Shown here: positions 1 through 10,210 of the stretch, piece after piece
Position numbering within the stretch: position 1 is the stretch's first letter
Layout of the letters: every line of letters starts with the position of its first letter
DNA from: Streptomyces sp. NRRL B-1347
GTDB taxonomy: Bacteria; Actinomycetota; Actinomycetes; Streptomycetales; Streptomycetaceae
NCBI RefSeq assembly: GCF_000720325.1
Contig: NZ_JOJM01000036.1
Location: forward strand, 33,401 to 97,400
Length of the DNA: 64,000 nt
Direction of reading: 5' to 3'
Position numbers and translations under genes: made by a program
The notes under the pieces: generated by a model
What the model was told of the DNA's origin: nothing
Databases searched by the model: none
What the model saw: the letters and a program-made list of their open reading frames with translations, nothing else

Positions 1-806
1 TCGGCGATGGCCAGCTGGCGGGGGGTGATGCCCTGCCGGGGCGGCGGCGGGGCCGCGTCCGGCCACATCGGCGTGGCCAGCTGCCACAGCAGCTTGAAGG
101 TGGTCACCAGGTAGGAGATGACGGCGGGCTGGTGTATCTCCAGGGCCACGTCACGGCTCTCGCCCGCCGGGATGAAGGCGACGGAGCGGTCGAACACGAG
201 CAGCCGGTTGGGCAGTTCGGTCAGGGTCCTGGCCTCCACGTCGCCGTCGAGCCGCTGGAAGTGGGCGAAGACGGCGCAGGCGTGCGGGCCGGTGTGCGGG
301 TAGAGCGAGCGCATGCGGCCGCCGCGGGACAGGAGGCCGTCCGCGCGCGGCAGGGCGTGGTCCAGGATCTCCTGGGTCCTCCTGCCGCCGGGCTGGATGG
401 CCAGGGCCTCCTTGCTCGCCCGGGCCGCGGCGTGGTCGATGGCCTCGTTGATGCGCGGCACGCCCTTGAGGACCGTGGCGCCCGGCGCGCGGGCCCCGGT
501 GAACTGCCCCTCCCCGAGCGTCATCAGCGGGGCGAAGGCCTCGGCGAGCCGCCGCTGCCGCGCGCGCTCGTCGGTGACGTCGGAGTCGAGGTCGTGCAGG
601 AGCCGGGGGAGCGCGACGGACGGGGCGACGGGCAGCAGCCGGGCGGCGTCGCGGGGGTCGGGGCGGAGCAGGCCGAGGTCGAGAAGACAGGGGGCGCGGT
701 CCGCCGCCGCGGCCGGTACGCCGCCGTCCTGCAGGGCGCGGACGTAGGTGCTCCTGCCCACTCCGCACAGCTCCCCGGCGCCGTGCGGACTGTGATCCCT
801 CGCCAC
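1..806 (-). CDS. LuxR-type HTH regulator paralogue C (3' end cut by window edge)
   Basis: Third of three tandem paralogous regulators. The visible 268 codons carry the family's N-terminal domain (LCGVGR, LLDLGLL, IQPGGRRT, MRSLY, VFDRSVAFIPA, ATPMWPDA) and stop just inside the C-terminal helix-turn-helix at ITPRQLAIA; the rest lies left of base 1. The GTG start at 806 is chosen because GAGGAGGGG sits about 7 bases upstream. It lies 58 bases after the stop of paralogue B and is probably co-transcribed. Compared with A and B it is the most divergent, for example PHACAVFAHF where they have RHSxxxLAxY. A transcriptional regulator role comes from the HTH in its paralogues; ligand and targets are unknown. 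Confidence 0.8.
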   Translation of the reverse strand, partial: MARDHSPHGAGELCGVGRSTYVRALQDGGVPAAAADRAPCLLDLGLLRPDPRDAARLLPVAPSVALPRLLHDLDSDVTDERARQRRLAEAFAPLMTLGEGQFTGARAPGATVLKGVPRINEAIDHAAARASKEALAIQPGGRRTQEILDHALPRADGLLSRGGRMRSLYPHTGPHACAVFAHFQRLDGDVEARTLTELPNRLLVFDRSVAFIPAGESRDVALEIHQPAVISYLVTTFKLLWQLATPMWPDAAPPPPRQGITPRQLAIA

Positions 807-864
807 GTCGCTGCCCCTCCTCACGGCTCGCCGGCGTCGGTCCGCCGGCTCCCACGCTCAGCAG

Positions 865-1851
865 CTAGTGATTCTGGTTCAGGATTCCTGACTGGCCAAT
901 GAGATATCCGAGTTGCGCCCGGCTGTTGCTGCCGAGGATGGCGGCGAGCTTCGCGATGTGTTCGCGGGCGGTACGCACGTTCATGCCGAGCCGTTCGGCT
1001 ATCTCGGTGTCCGTGAGGCCCTCGATGAGGAGCTCGGCGATGGCCCGCTGGCGGGTCGTGACCCCGTTCTCCGCGGGCAGCTGGGCCGCGTGCGGGTACA
1101 TGGGGGTCGCGAGGCGCCACAGTCGTTCGAAGGTGGTGATGAGGTAGTCGACGATCGCCGGCTGGCGTATCTCCAGGGCCGCCGTGCGGTCCTTGCTCGC
1201 CGGTATGAATGCCACCGCGTGGTCCAGGACGACCATGCGCTCGGTTACTTCGTTGAGCGTGCGCACCTCTACGTCGCCGTCTAGCTGTTCGTAGTGTGCG
1301 AGGGCGGGCAGGGAGTGGCGGGTGGTGTGCTGGTAGAGCGTGCGCATGCGGCAGCCGCGGGACAGGAACTCCTGCTCGCGCGGGAGCGCGTCGGCCAGGA
1401 TCTCGGGGGAGCGGGCGCCGCCGGGCTGGACGGTGCGCAGCTCGTGGGCGGCGTCGGCGGTGGCCCGGGTGATCGCGTCGTTGATCCGGTCGAAGCCGTC
1501 GAGGACGGTGATGTCCTGGTGCTCGGCGCCCACGGTCTGGCGGGCGTCGAGCGCCATCAGGGGCTCGAACATCGCCGTCAGGCGCTCCTCGCGGCGGCGC
1601 TGCTGGGCGATGCGGTCCTCGATGCCGCGCAGGAGCTGGGGCAGGGCGATGGCGGGCGCGGTGGGGCGCAGCCAGCGCATGTCCTCGACGTCGGGGTGCA
1701 GCAGGCCGAAGTCGATGAGGCAGGGCGTGGAGTCCGCGTCCCGCTGGGTGACGCGGCCCTCGCGCAGCGCGCGGGTGTAGAGGGCGGAACCCTCCGCGCA
1801 CAGCTCGTCGGGTCCGTGCGGGTGGGGGTGCCGGCGGGGGTCGGTGGTCAT
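865..1851 (-). CDS. LuxR-type HTH regulator paralogue B
   Basis: Intact 328-residue member of the trio. Residues 1-255 form a domain shared by all three (Cys in PCLIDFGLLHP, VQPGGARSPE, RMRTLYQHT, VAFIPASKDR), which I cannot assign to a named sensor family. Residues about 260-325 are a LuxR/GerE-type helix-turn-helix (RQRAIAELLIEGLTDTEIAE, GMNVRTAREHIAKL). The ATG overlaps the stop of paralogue A as ATGA, so the two are translationally coupled. No phosphoacceptor-type receiver domain is visible, so it is probably controlled by a ligand, a protein or a peptide. The divergent peptide gene upstream of A is a candidate source; that link is inference. Confidence 0.85.
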   Translation of the reverse strand: MTTDPRRHPHPHGPDELCAEGSALYTRALREGRVTQRDADSTPCLIDFGLLHPDVEDMRWLRPTAPAIALPQLLRGIEDRIAQQRRREERLTAMFEPLMALDARQTVGAEHQDITVLDGFDRINDAITRATADAAHELRTVQPGGARSPEILADALPREQEFLSRGCRMRTLYQHTTRHSLPALAHYEQLDGDVEVRTLNEVTERMVVLDHAVAFIPASKDRTAALEIRQPAIVDYLITTFERLWRLATPMYPHAAQLPAENGVTTRQRAIAELLIEGLTDTEIAERLGMNVRTAREHIAKLAAILGSNSRAQLGYLIGQSGILNQNH

Positions 1852-2838
1852 TTCGGCTTGTCCTGCCCGAGGATGCCGGACTGGGCGATCAGGAAGCCGA
1901 GTTGGGCGCGGCTGCCGCTGCCGAGGGCGGCGGCGATCTTCGCTATGTGGGCGCGGCAGGTGCGCACGTTCATGCCGAGGCGGCGGGCGATGGCCTCGTC
2001 CACGTGGCCCTCGATGAGCAGCCGGGCGATGGAGCGCTGCACGCCGGTGATGCCGTCGGTCGAGGGCGGGTACGGGTCCTCGTCGAGCAGGGGCGTCGCG
2101 AGCTGCCACTGCTGCTCGAAGACCTTGGAGAGGTACTCGACCAGGGCGGGGTGCCGGATCTCCAGGGCGTCCTGGCGGTCGGCGCGCGCGGGGGAGGATG
2201 GCGACGCTGCGGTCGAAGATCATCAGTCGGTCGATCACCTCCTCCAGCGTGCGTATCTGCACGTTGCCGTGCGACATGTAGGCCGCGTAGGCGAGGGTGC
2301 CCCGGCTGTGCCGGACGGTGTGCTGGTAGAGGGTACGCATCGAGATGCCGCGGTCGAGGATCGTCTGCCCGCGGCGGAGCGCGATATTCAACCTCTCTTC
2401 GCTTCGGCCGCCGCCGGGCTGGACCGTCAGGACCTCGTGCCGGCACTCGGCCGTGGCCTGCTCGATCGCTTCGTTGATGCGGGCCTCGCCCTCCAATACC
2501 GTGATCGCGTGGCCCGTGGGTTCAACCCGGGTGGGGATGGCCATAAATGGCTCGAAGGTGTCGGTGAGCTCGACGGCGAGCCGCCGTCTGTCCTGGATCT
2601 CCCGCTCGATGGGGTGAAGTCGCTGAGCGAGTGCCGTGACCGGTGGAACGGGTCGCAGCCAGTCAGCGTCATCCGGGTCGGGATGTACGAGTGCGGACTC
2701 CAGAAGGCACGGTGCGTTCTCAGCCTCGGTCCGCGCGAGCCGCCCGTTGCTCAGTGCGGTGGCGTACAGCCTCGCTCCTTCGCCACATAGTGGGCTCTCG
2801 GGGTGAGGATGTGTCGGTTTGGCGTCAGTTGTGAGCAA
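1848..2838 (-). pseudogene. LuxR-type HTH regulator paralogue A, frameshifted
   Basis: First gene of the trio, homologous over its full length to B. Reading is correct to VAILP; then one extra base in a run of five G (plus strand 2190-2194) shifts the frame. Removing one C from the coding strand gives ILPARADRQDALEIRHP, which matches FIPASKDRTAALEIRQP of B, and the frame then stays open to the HTH (VQRSIARLLIEGHVDEAIA) and stop at 1848. As written, translation does not stop but runs about 110 residues in the wrong frame and continues into gene B. Start uncertain: TTG 2838 aligns with the start of B behind GGTGGAG; ATG 2886 is the alternative. Real mutation, switchable tract or base-call error cannot be told apart here. 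Confidence 0.75.
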
Positions 2839-2951
2839 TTCTCCACCCCCCAGGGTCCTGAACGTGCAGGAACATGATGCATCCACCCTGTGGCTTTGAC
2901 GTGCTCGATTGAGACATCGTCTTGTTGTGCCGGGGGAGAGGAACCTACCAA

Positions 2952-3131
2952 GTGAGGACGAAGCCGACCATGTTCAAGCGCATGCTTCGCGCGGTCCTGG
3001 TGACCGCTCTCTCCGCAGGGATTGGCCTGGGTGCGGTTAGTGCCATGGATCTCGCCTGGAGCCACCCAGCGAAGAGCACAGCCGCGCCGGACGACCTTGC
3101 CTGGATCACGCCGGCGGGTGACAAGGCATGA
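2952..3131 (+). CDS. Small exported peptide with duplicated DLAW motif
   Basis: A 59-residue protein (GTG 2952, with GAGAGGAA 8 bases upstream; ATG 2970 would give 53). The N-terminus has basic residues (KRMLR) followed by a hydrophobic segment AVLVTALSAGIGLGAVSA, like a signal peptide or membrane anchor. The mature part is about 28 residues and contains two similar blocks, MDLAWSHP and DDLAWITP, separated by a Lys/Ala/Pro linker. Its stop overlaps the next gene's start as ATGA, so both are co-translated. It is divergent from the three LuxR-type regulators with about 110 bases between. I do not recognise a named family. A secreted signal or modified-peptide precursor is plausible but unproven. 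Confidence 0.7.
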   Translation: MRTKPTMFKRMLRAVLVTALSAGIGLGAVSAMDLAWSHPAKSTAAPDDLAWITPAGDKA

Positions 3132-3484
3132 GCACGCCTCCCGATGACCGCACCTTCCGCCGGGAAATGGCCACCGCCTATCGGTCGGGCTGGCACTTCA
3201 TCGACCTCGCCACCGCGATCCCCCACCCCGGTGACTCGTTGATGGTCACCTTGGTCGGCGAGCCGGTGATCATCGTACGGGACGACGACGAGGACATCCG
3301 CGCCTACCGCTGCCTGCGCCGCCCCCGTGGCGCGCCCCAGCCGGTGCGCTGCGCCGTGCGCTACGGCATGGTCTTCGTCAACCTCGATCAGCGTGACCAC
3401 CAGCTGATCGGGAAGCGGAAGCGCGATGCCGAGCGGCACTCCGCGGCTTCCGATCCCCTCACAGCCACCCCCCGCAGCGCCTGA
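3128..3484 (+). CDS. Degenerate Rieske-like small protein
   Basis: 118 residues. Residues 21-68 resemble the N-terminal part of a Rieske ring-hydroxylase domain (GWHFIDLATAIPHPGDS, LVGEPVIIVRDDDEDIRAY, CLRRPRG), and GMVFVNLDQ at 80-88 resembles the segment that follows the cluster in such enzymes. The iron-sulfur ligands are not there: the CxH box reads CLRR and the second C-x2-H box is missing, so about 80 residues of a normal domain appear deleted. It probably does not hold a 2Fe-2S cluster. It is translationally coupled to the DLAW peptide gene. Peptide binding, chaperoning or a relic enzyme are possible roles; none is shown. Confidence 0.7.
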   Translation: MSTPPDDRTFRREMATAYRSGWHFIDLATAIPHPGDSLMVTLVGEPVIIVRDDDEDIRAYRCLRRPRGAPQPVRCAVRYGMVFVNLDQRDHQLIGKRKRDAERHSAASDPLTATPRSA

Positions 3485-3528
3485 CGCGATTCCCCCGTCG
3501 TTGTAAATCGCGCAGGTGCTTCCCCCAG

Positions 3529-3568
3529 CAGCGGCGCCACCGTGGACCTGAACACGGTGGCGCCGCTG
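3529..3568. terminator. Bidirectional hairpin terminator
   Basis: Perfect 16-bp stem (CAGCGGCGCCACCGTG, 3529-3544, with its complement at 3553-3568) around an 8-base loop. It sits between the convergent ends of the Rieske-like gene and the PPOX gene, so it can end transcripts from both sides. Confidence 0.8.
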
Positions 3569-3594
3569 TGGTGTGTGCGGGGTGTCCCGCCCGG

Positions 3595-4032
3595 TCAGGC
3601 GGCGGGCTCCTTCACGTTGCCGAGCGCGCGGTCCACCGCGATCTCGATCACCACCCGGGCCGGGTTCTCCCGCGGGTTCCTGCCGTACCGCTCGGCGTAC
3701 CTGCGCTCCGCGTCCGCCACCCGCTCGGGCTCCTCCGACACCGTGGCCCGGCCTTCGAGCGTGGCCCAGTGGCGGCCCGCCACCTGGCAGACCGCGACCC
3801 GCGCGCCCGGCCCTTCCGCGCCCGCCGCGCCCGTCGCGGCGAGGACGTGCGCCACCTTGCGGCTCGTGCCGCTCGCGATCACCCGGGCGACGCGCTCCTC
3901 GGGGTCGTACGTCACGCCGACGGGCACCACGTGCGGGGTGCCGTCGCGGCGGAGCGTCGTCAGGGTGCAGACGTGGCGTTCCCGCCAGAAGCTGAGGTAG
4001 GGCGCGGGCAGGGCGCCGAGGTCGATGGCCAT
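3595..4032 (-). CDS. PPOX-class (FMN/F420-type) oxidoreductase
   Basis: 145 residues, the normal size for the split-barrel pyridoxamine-5'-phosphate-oxidase-like family. Family features seen: APYLSFWRERHVCTLTTLRRDG near the N-terminus, HVVPVGVTYD, and the cofactor-side segment GTSRKVAHV. Actinobacterial members usually bind FMN or F420 and reduce small substrates; the substrate here cannot be read. ATG 4032 was chosen. It is divergent from clpB, and the HspR-type operator lies in the shared intergenic space, so stress control of this gene too is possible but not shown. Confidence 0.85.
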   Translation of the reverse strand: MAIDLGALPAPYLSFWRERHVCTLTTLRRDGTPHVVPVGVTYDPEERVARVIASGTSRKVAHVLAATGAAGAEGPGARVAVCQVAGRHWATLEGRATVSEEPERVADAERRYAERYGRNPRENPARVVIEIAVDRALGNVKEPAA

Positions 4033-4068
4033 GGGCGGAAGGTAGCCGGTCGGACTTCCGGCAGCTGC

Positions 4069-4089
4069 CTTGAGTGGAATAGACTCAAC
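4069..4089 (+). promoter_or_regulatory. HAIR operator (HspR binding site) of clpB
   Basis: CTTGAGT, seven bases, ACTCAAC: one mismatch from the HspR-associated inverted repeat CTTGAGT-N7-ACTCAAG known upstream of dnaK, clpB and lon in Streptomyces. It lies 55 bases before the clpB start, between the divergent PPOX and clpB genes. Confidence 0.9.
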
Positions 4090-4143
4090 TTTGTGTACGT
4101 TAGGTGAGTCAGTAGTTGGACCGAGAAGGAGGAGCAGCCCCCC

Positions 4144-6768
<2,625 letters not shown>

Positions 6769-6798
6769 GGAGCGCGGCCGGGGCGCCGTAACCGGTCA

Positions 6799-6835
6799 CA
6801 TCCGGGGCGGGGGTTGCGGGCCCCCGCCCCGGATG
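6799..6835 (+). terminator. clpB terminator hairpin
   Basis: Perfect 15-bp stem CATCCGGGGCGGGGG (6799-6813) with its complement at 6821-6835 and a 7-base loop, 30 bases after the clpB stop. There is no U-tract, as usual in Streptomyces. Confidence 0.75.
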
Positions 6836-6873
6836 GGGGAGGATGGCTCAATCCGTACGAAGGGAAATACACG

Positions 6874-7413
6874 GTGAGCATCGACCCGTCCTCGATTCCG
6901 AATTTCGGGGGCCAGCCTGAGCCCGAGCCCAATGAAGGACCGGCGGGCCCCGTCATCCCTGACCAGGACCTCGTCAAGCAGCTCCTGGAGCAGATGGAAC
7001 TCAAGTACGTCGTCGACGACGAGGGTGACCTCGCGGCGCCGTGGGAGGAGTTCCGCACGTACTTCATGTTCCGCGGCGAGGACGACCAGCAGGTCTTCTC
7101 GGTCAGGACCTTCTACGACAGGCCGCACGGCATCGAGGAGAAGCCGCAGCTCCTGGAGTCCATCGACGACTGGAACCGCCGCACCCTCTGGCCCAAGGTC
7201 TACACGCACACGCACGACGACGGCACGGTCCGCCTGATCGGCGAGGCCCAGATGCTGATCGGCACGGGTGTCTCCCTGGAGCACTTCGTGTCGTCGACGG
7301 TCAGCTGGGTGCGGGCCGCGATCGAGTTCGACCGCTGGCTCGTGGAGCAGCTGGGCCTGGAGAAGGACGCCGACGCGGCGGCCGACGACGAGCAGGGCGA
7401 CGAGCAGGCCTGA
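6874..7413 (+). CDS. YbjN-domain protein
   Basis: 179 residues. A disordered Pro/Glu/Gly-rich N-terminus (to about 28) is followed by a YbjN/type III secretion chaperone-like fold: LVKQLLEQMELKYVVDDEGDL, FRTYFMFRGEDDQQVFSVRTFY, LIGEAQMLIGTGVSLEHFV and an acidic tail. Starting at GTG 6874 places AAGGGAAA just upstream and avoids the non-homologous leader of longer readings. Function in actinobacteria is not established. Its 3' end faces the mannosyltransferase gene with 27 bases between and no clear terminator. Confidence 0.8.
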   Translation: MSIDPSSIPNFGGQPEPEPNEGPAGPVIPDQDLVKQLLEQMELKYVVDDEGDLAAPWEEFRTYFMFRGEDDQQVFSVRTFYDRPHGIEEKPQLLESIDDWNRRTLWPKVYTHTHDDGTVRLIGEAQMLIGTGVSLEHFVSSTVSWVRAAIEFDRWLVEQLGLEKDADAAADDEQGDEQA

Positions 7414-7440
7414 CGCCGGTTCGGCACAGCGCACAGAGCA

Positions 7441-8637
7441 TCACAACGGCATGCGGGCCGTCGTCACCAGATACGTCCCGTACGCCAGGGAGAGCCCGGC
7501 CAGGGCGCCGACCACCAGGACGGCGTGCGGCGGCCGGGCTCTCGCCGTGCGCACCAGGGCGCAGGCGAGCGGCAGCAGCAGCGGGAACGCGGGCAGCAGG
7601 AAGCGCGGCTTCGACTCGAAGAAGCCGGAGCCGCCGACCGTGATCAGCAGCAGCACCCCGGTGTAGACGAGCAGCGGCAGCGGGGCGCGGTCGCACAGCA
7701 GCAGCCCGTACAGGAGCAGCGCCGCCGCGACGATCACCAGGGTCATGGCGAAGACGAGCTTGTCGCCGTCCAGGAGCAGGTGCCGGACGAAGGCCAGCGA
7801 GCCCCGGCCGAAGTCGAAGCGGGAGCCCCAGCCGCGCTGCACCGCGAAGTACCCGCCGAGCGGATCGCCCCTGCGGGCGCCCACCCACAGCACGTACGCG
7901 CCCCAGCCGACGGGGGCGAGCGCCGCGCCCGTCCACAGCCTGTGGGGCACGCGGCCCCGGCGCCGGACGAGCTCGTACACCGCCGTCACCGCGACGGCCG
8001 CGGCCACCGCGAAGCCGTTCGGCCGGGCCAGGCCCGCCAGCGCGGCGAGGGCGCCCGCCCAGATCCAGCGGTCGGTGAGCAGCGCGTACAGGGAACCCGC
8101 GGCGAGCGCCGTCAGGACCGGCTCGGTGTACGCCATCGTCAGGATCACGGAGTGCGGGAGCAGGCCCCACAGCAGTACGAGGACCGTGGCCGTGCGGTGG
8201 CCGTGCAGGCGCTCGGCGATCTTGTAGATGCCGATCGCGGCGGCGCCCGCGCCGAGCCAGGAGACCAGCAGGCCCGCCGCGCCGTAGCCGATCGGCGTGA
8301 CCGTCTCCACCGCGCGGATCAGGGCCGGGTAGAGCGGGAAGAAGGCCAGGTCGCTCTGGACGACGCCGGGTTCGAAGTACAGGGTGCGGCCGTAGCCGTG
8401 GGCGGCGATGCCGGTGTACCAGCGGGAGTCCCAGGAGCGGCCCAGGAGCCGGAAGACGTCCTGGTGGCTGGCGTGGGCGGCGACCGCGAGGGCGAGGAGG
8501 CCGGTGAGGCGGGCGGCGGCGAAGGCGGCCAGGGCGTGCGCCGCGGTGGCCGTGCGGCGGCTCGGGCCGGGGAGTGTGGGCCTGGTGCGGGAGGTGCGTG
8601 TGACGGGGGCGGGGACAGTGGGGCTCGGGTGGGTCAC
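7441..8637 (-). CDS. PIG-V-like membrane mannosyltransferase
   Basis: 398 residues with about nine to ten hydrophobic segments. It shows the motifs of the bacterial PIG-V/GPI mannosyltransferase 2 family: SWDSRWYTGIAAHGYG after the first membrane segment, the conserved FFPLYPALIR, and RPNGFA. Such GT-C fold enzymes transfer a sugar from a polyprenyl-phosphate donor outside the membrane; acceptor unknown. GTG 8637 is preferred; the extra upstream residues of a longer frame are Arg/Pro-rich without homology. It probably stands alone. Confidence 0.75.
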   Translation of the reverse strand: MTHPSPTVPAPVTRTSRTRPTLPGPSRRTATAAHALAAFAAARLTGLLALAVAAHASHQDVFRLLGRSWDSRWYTGIAAHGYGRTLYFEPGVVQSDLAFFPLYPALIRAVETVTPIGYGAAGLLVSWLGAGAAAIGIYKIAERLHGHRTATVLVLLWGLLPHSVILTMAYTEPVLTALAAGSLYALLTDRWIWAGALAALAGLARPNGFAVAAAVAVTAVYELVRRRGRVPHRLWTGAALAPVGWGAYVLWVGARRGDPLGGYFAVQRGWGSRFDFGRGSLAFVRHLLLDGDKLVFAMTLVIVAAALLLYGLLLCDRAPLPLLVYTGVLLLITVGGSGFFESKPRFLLPAFPLLLPLACALVRTARARPPHAVLVVGALAGLSLAYGTYLVTTARMPL

Positions 8638-8740
8638 ACCCGGAACCTTGCGGGCCCTCTGGGGCGGGCGCGAGTTAGGCGGGGCCGTGTGGGTGGGCGT
8701 TTTACGTCGGGTGCCGCTCCGTCGTGGCTGTGCCCGCCCC

Positions 8741-8780
8741 TCCCCAAGCTCTCGGCTTCGCTCGAGCAGGGGATGCCCCA
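8741..8780. repeat. Dispersed Streptomyces intergenic repeat
   Basis: TCCCCAAGCTCTCGGCTTCG followed by CTCGAGCAGGGGATGCCCCA is a sequence I know as a common short intergenic repeat in Streptomyces genomes. It lies in the 217-base gap upstream of the mannosyltransferase gene and downstream of the aminotransferase gene. A role as terminator or mobile relic is unproven. Confidence 0.55.
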
Positions 8781-8854
8781 CTCGCCCCCTGGGCGGCCCA
8801 GCCGCCCACAGAGGGCGCGGACCGGGCCGGACCGGGCCGGGCCGCCAGAAGGAG

Positions 8855-10057
8855 TTACAAGGACTTCAGGCGGGAGACCGCTTCCTCCAGTACCGGGGTT
8901 TGCTTGCAGAAGGCGAAGCGGACGAAGGGGGCGCCCTGGTCGCGGTGGTCGTAGAAGACCGCGTTCGGGATGGCGACGACGCCCGCGCGCTCGGGCAGGG
9001 CGCGGCAGAAGGCGAAGCCGTCGCTCTCGCCGAGGGGGCGGACGTCGGTGGTGATGAAGTAGGTGCCCGCGGGGCGGTAGACCTCGAAGCCCGCCGCGGT
9101 GAGGCCGGCGGCCAGCAGGTCGCGCTTGGCGCGCATGTCGTCGAGGAACGACGTGAAGTACGCGTCGGGCAGCGCGAGCGCCTCCGCGACGGCGTACTGG
9201 AACGGGCCCGAGGACACGAACGTGAGGAACTGCTTCGCCGACCGCACCGCCGTGACGAGCTCCGGCGTGCCCGTGATCCAGCCCACCTTCCAGCCCGTGA
9301 ACGAGAACGTCTTGCCCGCGGAGCCGATCGTCACCGTGCGCTCGCGCATGCCGGGGAAGGAGGCGAGCGGGACGTGGCCGCCCTCGTCGAAGACCAGGTG
9401 CTCGTACACCTCGTCGGTGACGACGAGCAGATCGCGCTCCACGGCGAGCTTCGCGATCTCGGCGAGCTCCGCGCGGGTGAGGACGGTGCCGGTCGGGTTG
9501 TGCGGGGTGTTGAGAAGGAGCAGCCGGGTGCGCGGGGTGACGGCGTCGCGCAGCTCGTCGAGGTCGAGCGAGAAGCGCCCTTCGCCGGGCCGCAGCGTCA
9601 CCGGCACCCGGGTGCCGCCCGCGAGGGCGATCGAGGCGGCGTACGAGTCGTAGTACGGCTCCAGGGCGATCACCTCGTCGCCCGGCTCGACCAGGGCGAG
9701 CAGCGAGGCGGCGATGGCCTCGGTGGCGCCCGCGGTGACGAGGACCTCGCGGTCGGGGTCGAAGGCCAGGCCGTAGCGGCGCTCCTGGTGGGCGGCGACG
9801 GCGGTGCGCAGCTCGGGGACGCCGGGGCCCGGCGGGTACTGGTTGCCGCGGCCGTCGCGCAGGGCGCGCACCGCGGCCTCCCGCACCTGCTCGGGGCCGT
9901 CCGTGTCCGGGAAGCCCTGGCCCAGGTTGATCGCCCCGGTCCGTGCCGCGAGGGCGGACATCTCGGCGAAGATCGTCGTACCGAATTCCGCGAGGCGGCG
10001 GTTGAGCAGCGGGCGGTCGTTCCTGGAGGCACCGGGAGATGACGTCATGGCCGTCAT
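8855..10057 (-). CDS. PLP-dependent class I/II aminotransferase (DapC/kynurenine-aminotransferase type)
   Basis: 400 residues, fold type I. Landmarks: GQGFPDTDGP near the N-terminus, NTPHNPTGTVL, VTDEVYEHLVF, and the Schiff-base lysine in GSAGKTFSFTGWKVGW, followed by the C-terminal Arg region APFVRFAFCK. Closest families are N-succinyl-diaminopimelate aminotransferase (DapC) and kynurenine/glutamine transaminases; sequence alone does not separate them. Two ATGs (10057, 10048) are possible starts. The kynurenine genes lie 8 kb away and are not linked in an operon. Confidence 0.85.
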   Translation of the reverse strand: MTAMTSSPGASRNDRPLLNRRLAEFGTTIFAEMSALAARTGAINLGQGFPDTDGPEQVREAAVRALRDGRGNQYPPGPGVPELRTAVAAHQERRYGLAFDPDREVLVTAGATEAIAASLLALVEPGDEVIALEPYYDSYAASIALAGGTRVPVTLRPGEGRFSLDLDELRDAVTPRTRLLLLNTPHNPTGTVLTRAELAEIAKLAVERDLLVVTDEVYEHLVFDEGGHVPLASFPGMRERTVTIGSAGKTFSFTGWKVGWITGTPELVTAVRSAKQFLTFVSSGPFQYAVAEALALPDAYFTSFLDDMRAKRDLLAAGLTAAGFEVYRPAGTYFITTDVRPLGESDGFAFCRALPERAGVVAIPNAVFYDHRDQGAPFVRFAFCKQTPVLEEAVSRLKSL

Positions 10058-10210
10058 CCTCCGCCGAACCTCTGGACTTCCTCAACTCTGCTTTGACCGC
10101 GGTCGGCCGGGGGCATCCCCTTGTCACGCAACGACGCGGGACCATATCCGCACAGCGGCGCCGGTTCGGGGGAACGGTCCGGGGCCGCTTCGGGGGAAAG
10201 GAAGTGAGGG

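Noticed and set aside
865..2886. A genuine 673-residue two-domain fusion regulator
   Set aside because: The central 110 residues are Arg/Pro frame-shifted junk; the alternative frame restores a normal paralogue ending at 1848.
2922..3131. Longer peptide start at 2922 (MLCRGRGTYQ)
   Set aside because: This start would place the only good ribosome-binding site (2936-2943) inside the gene.
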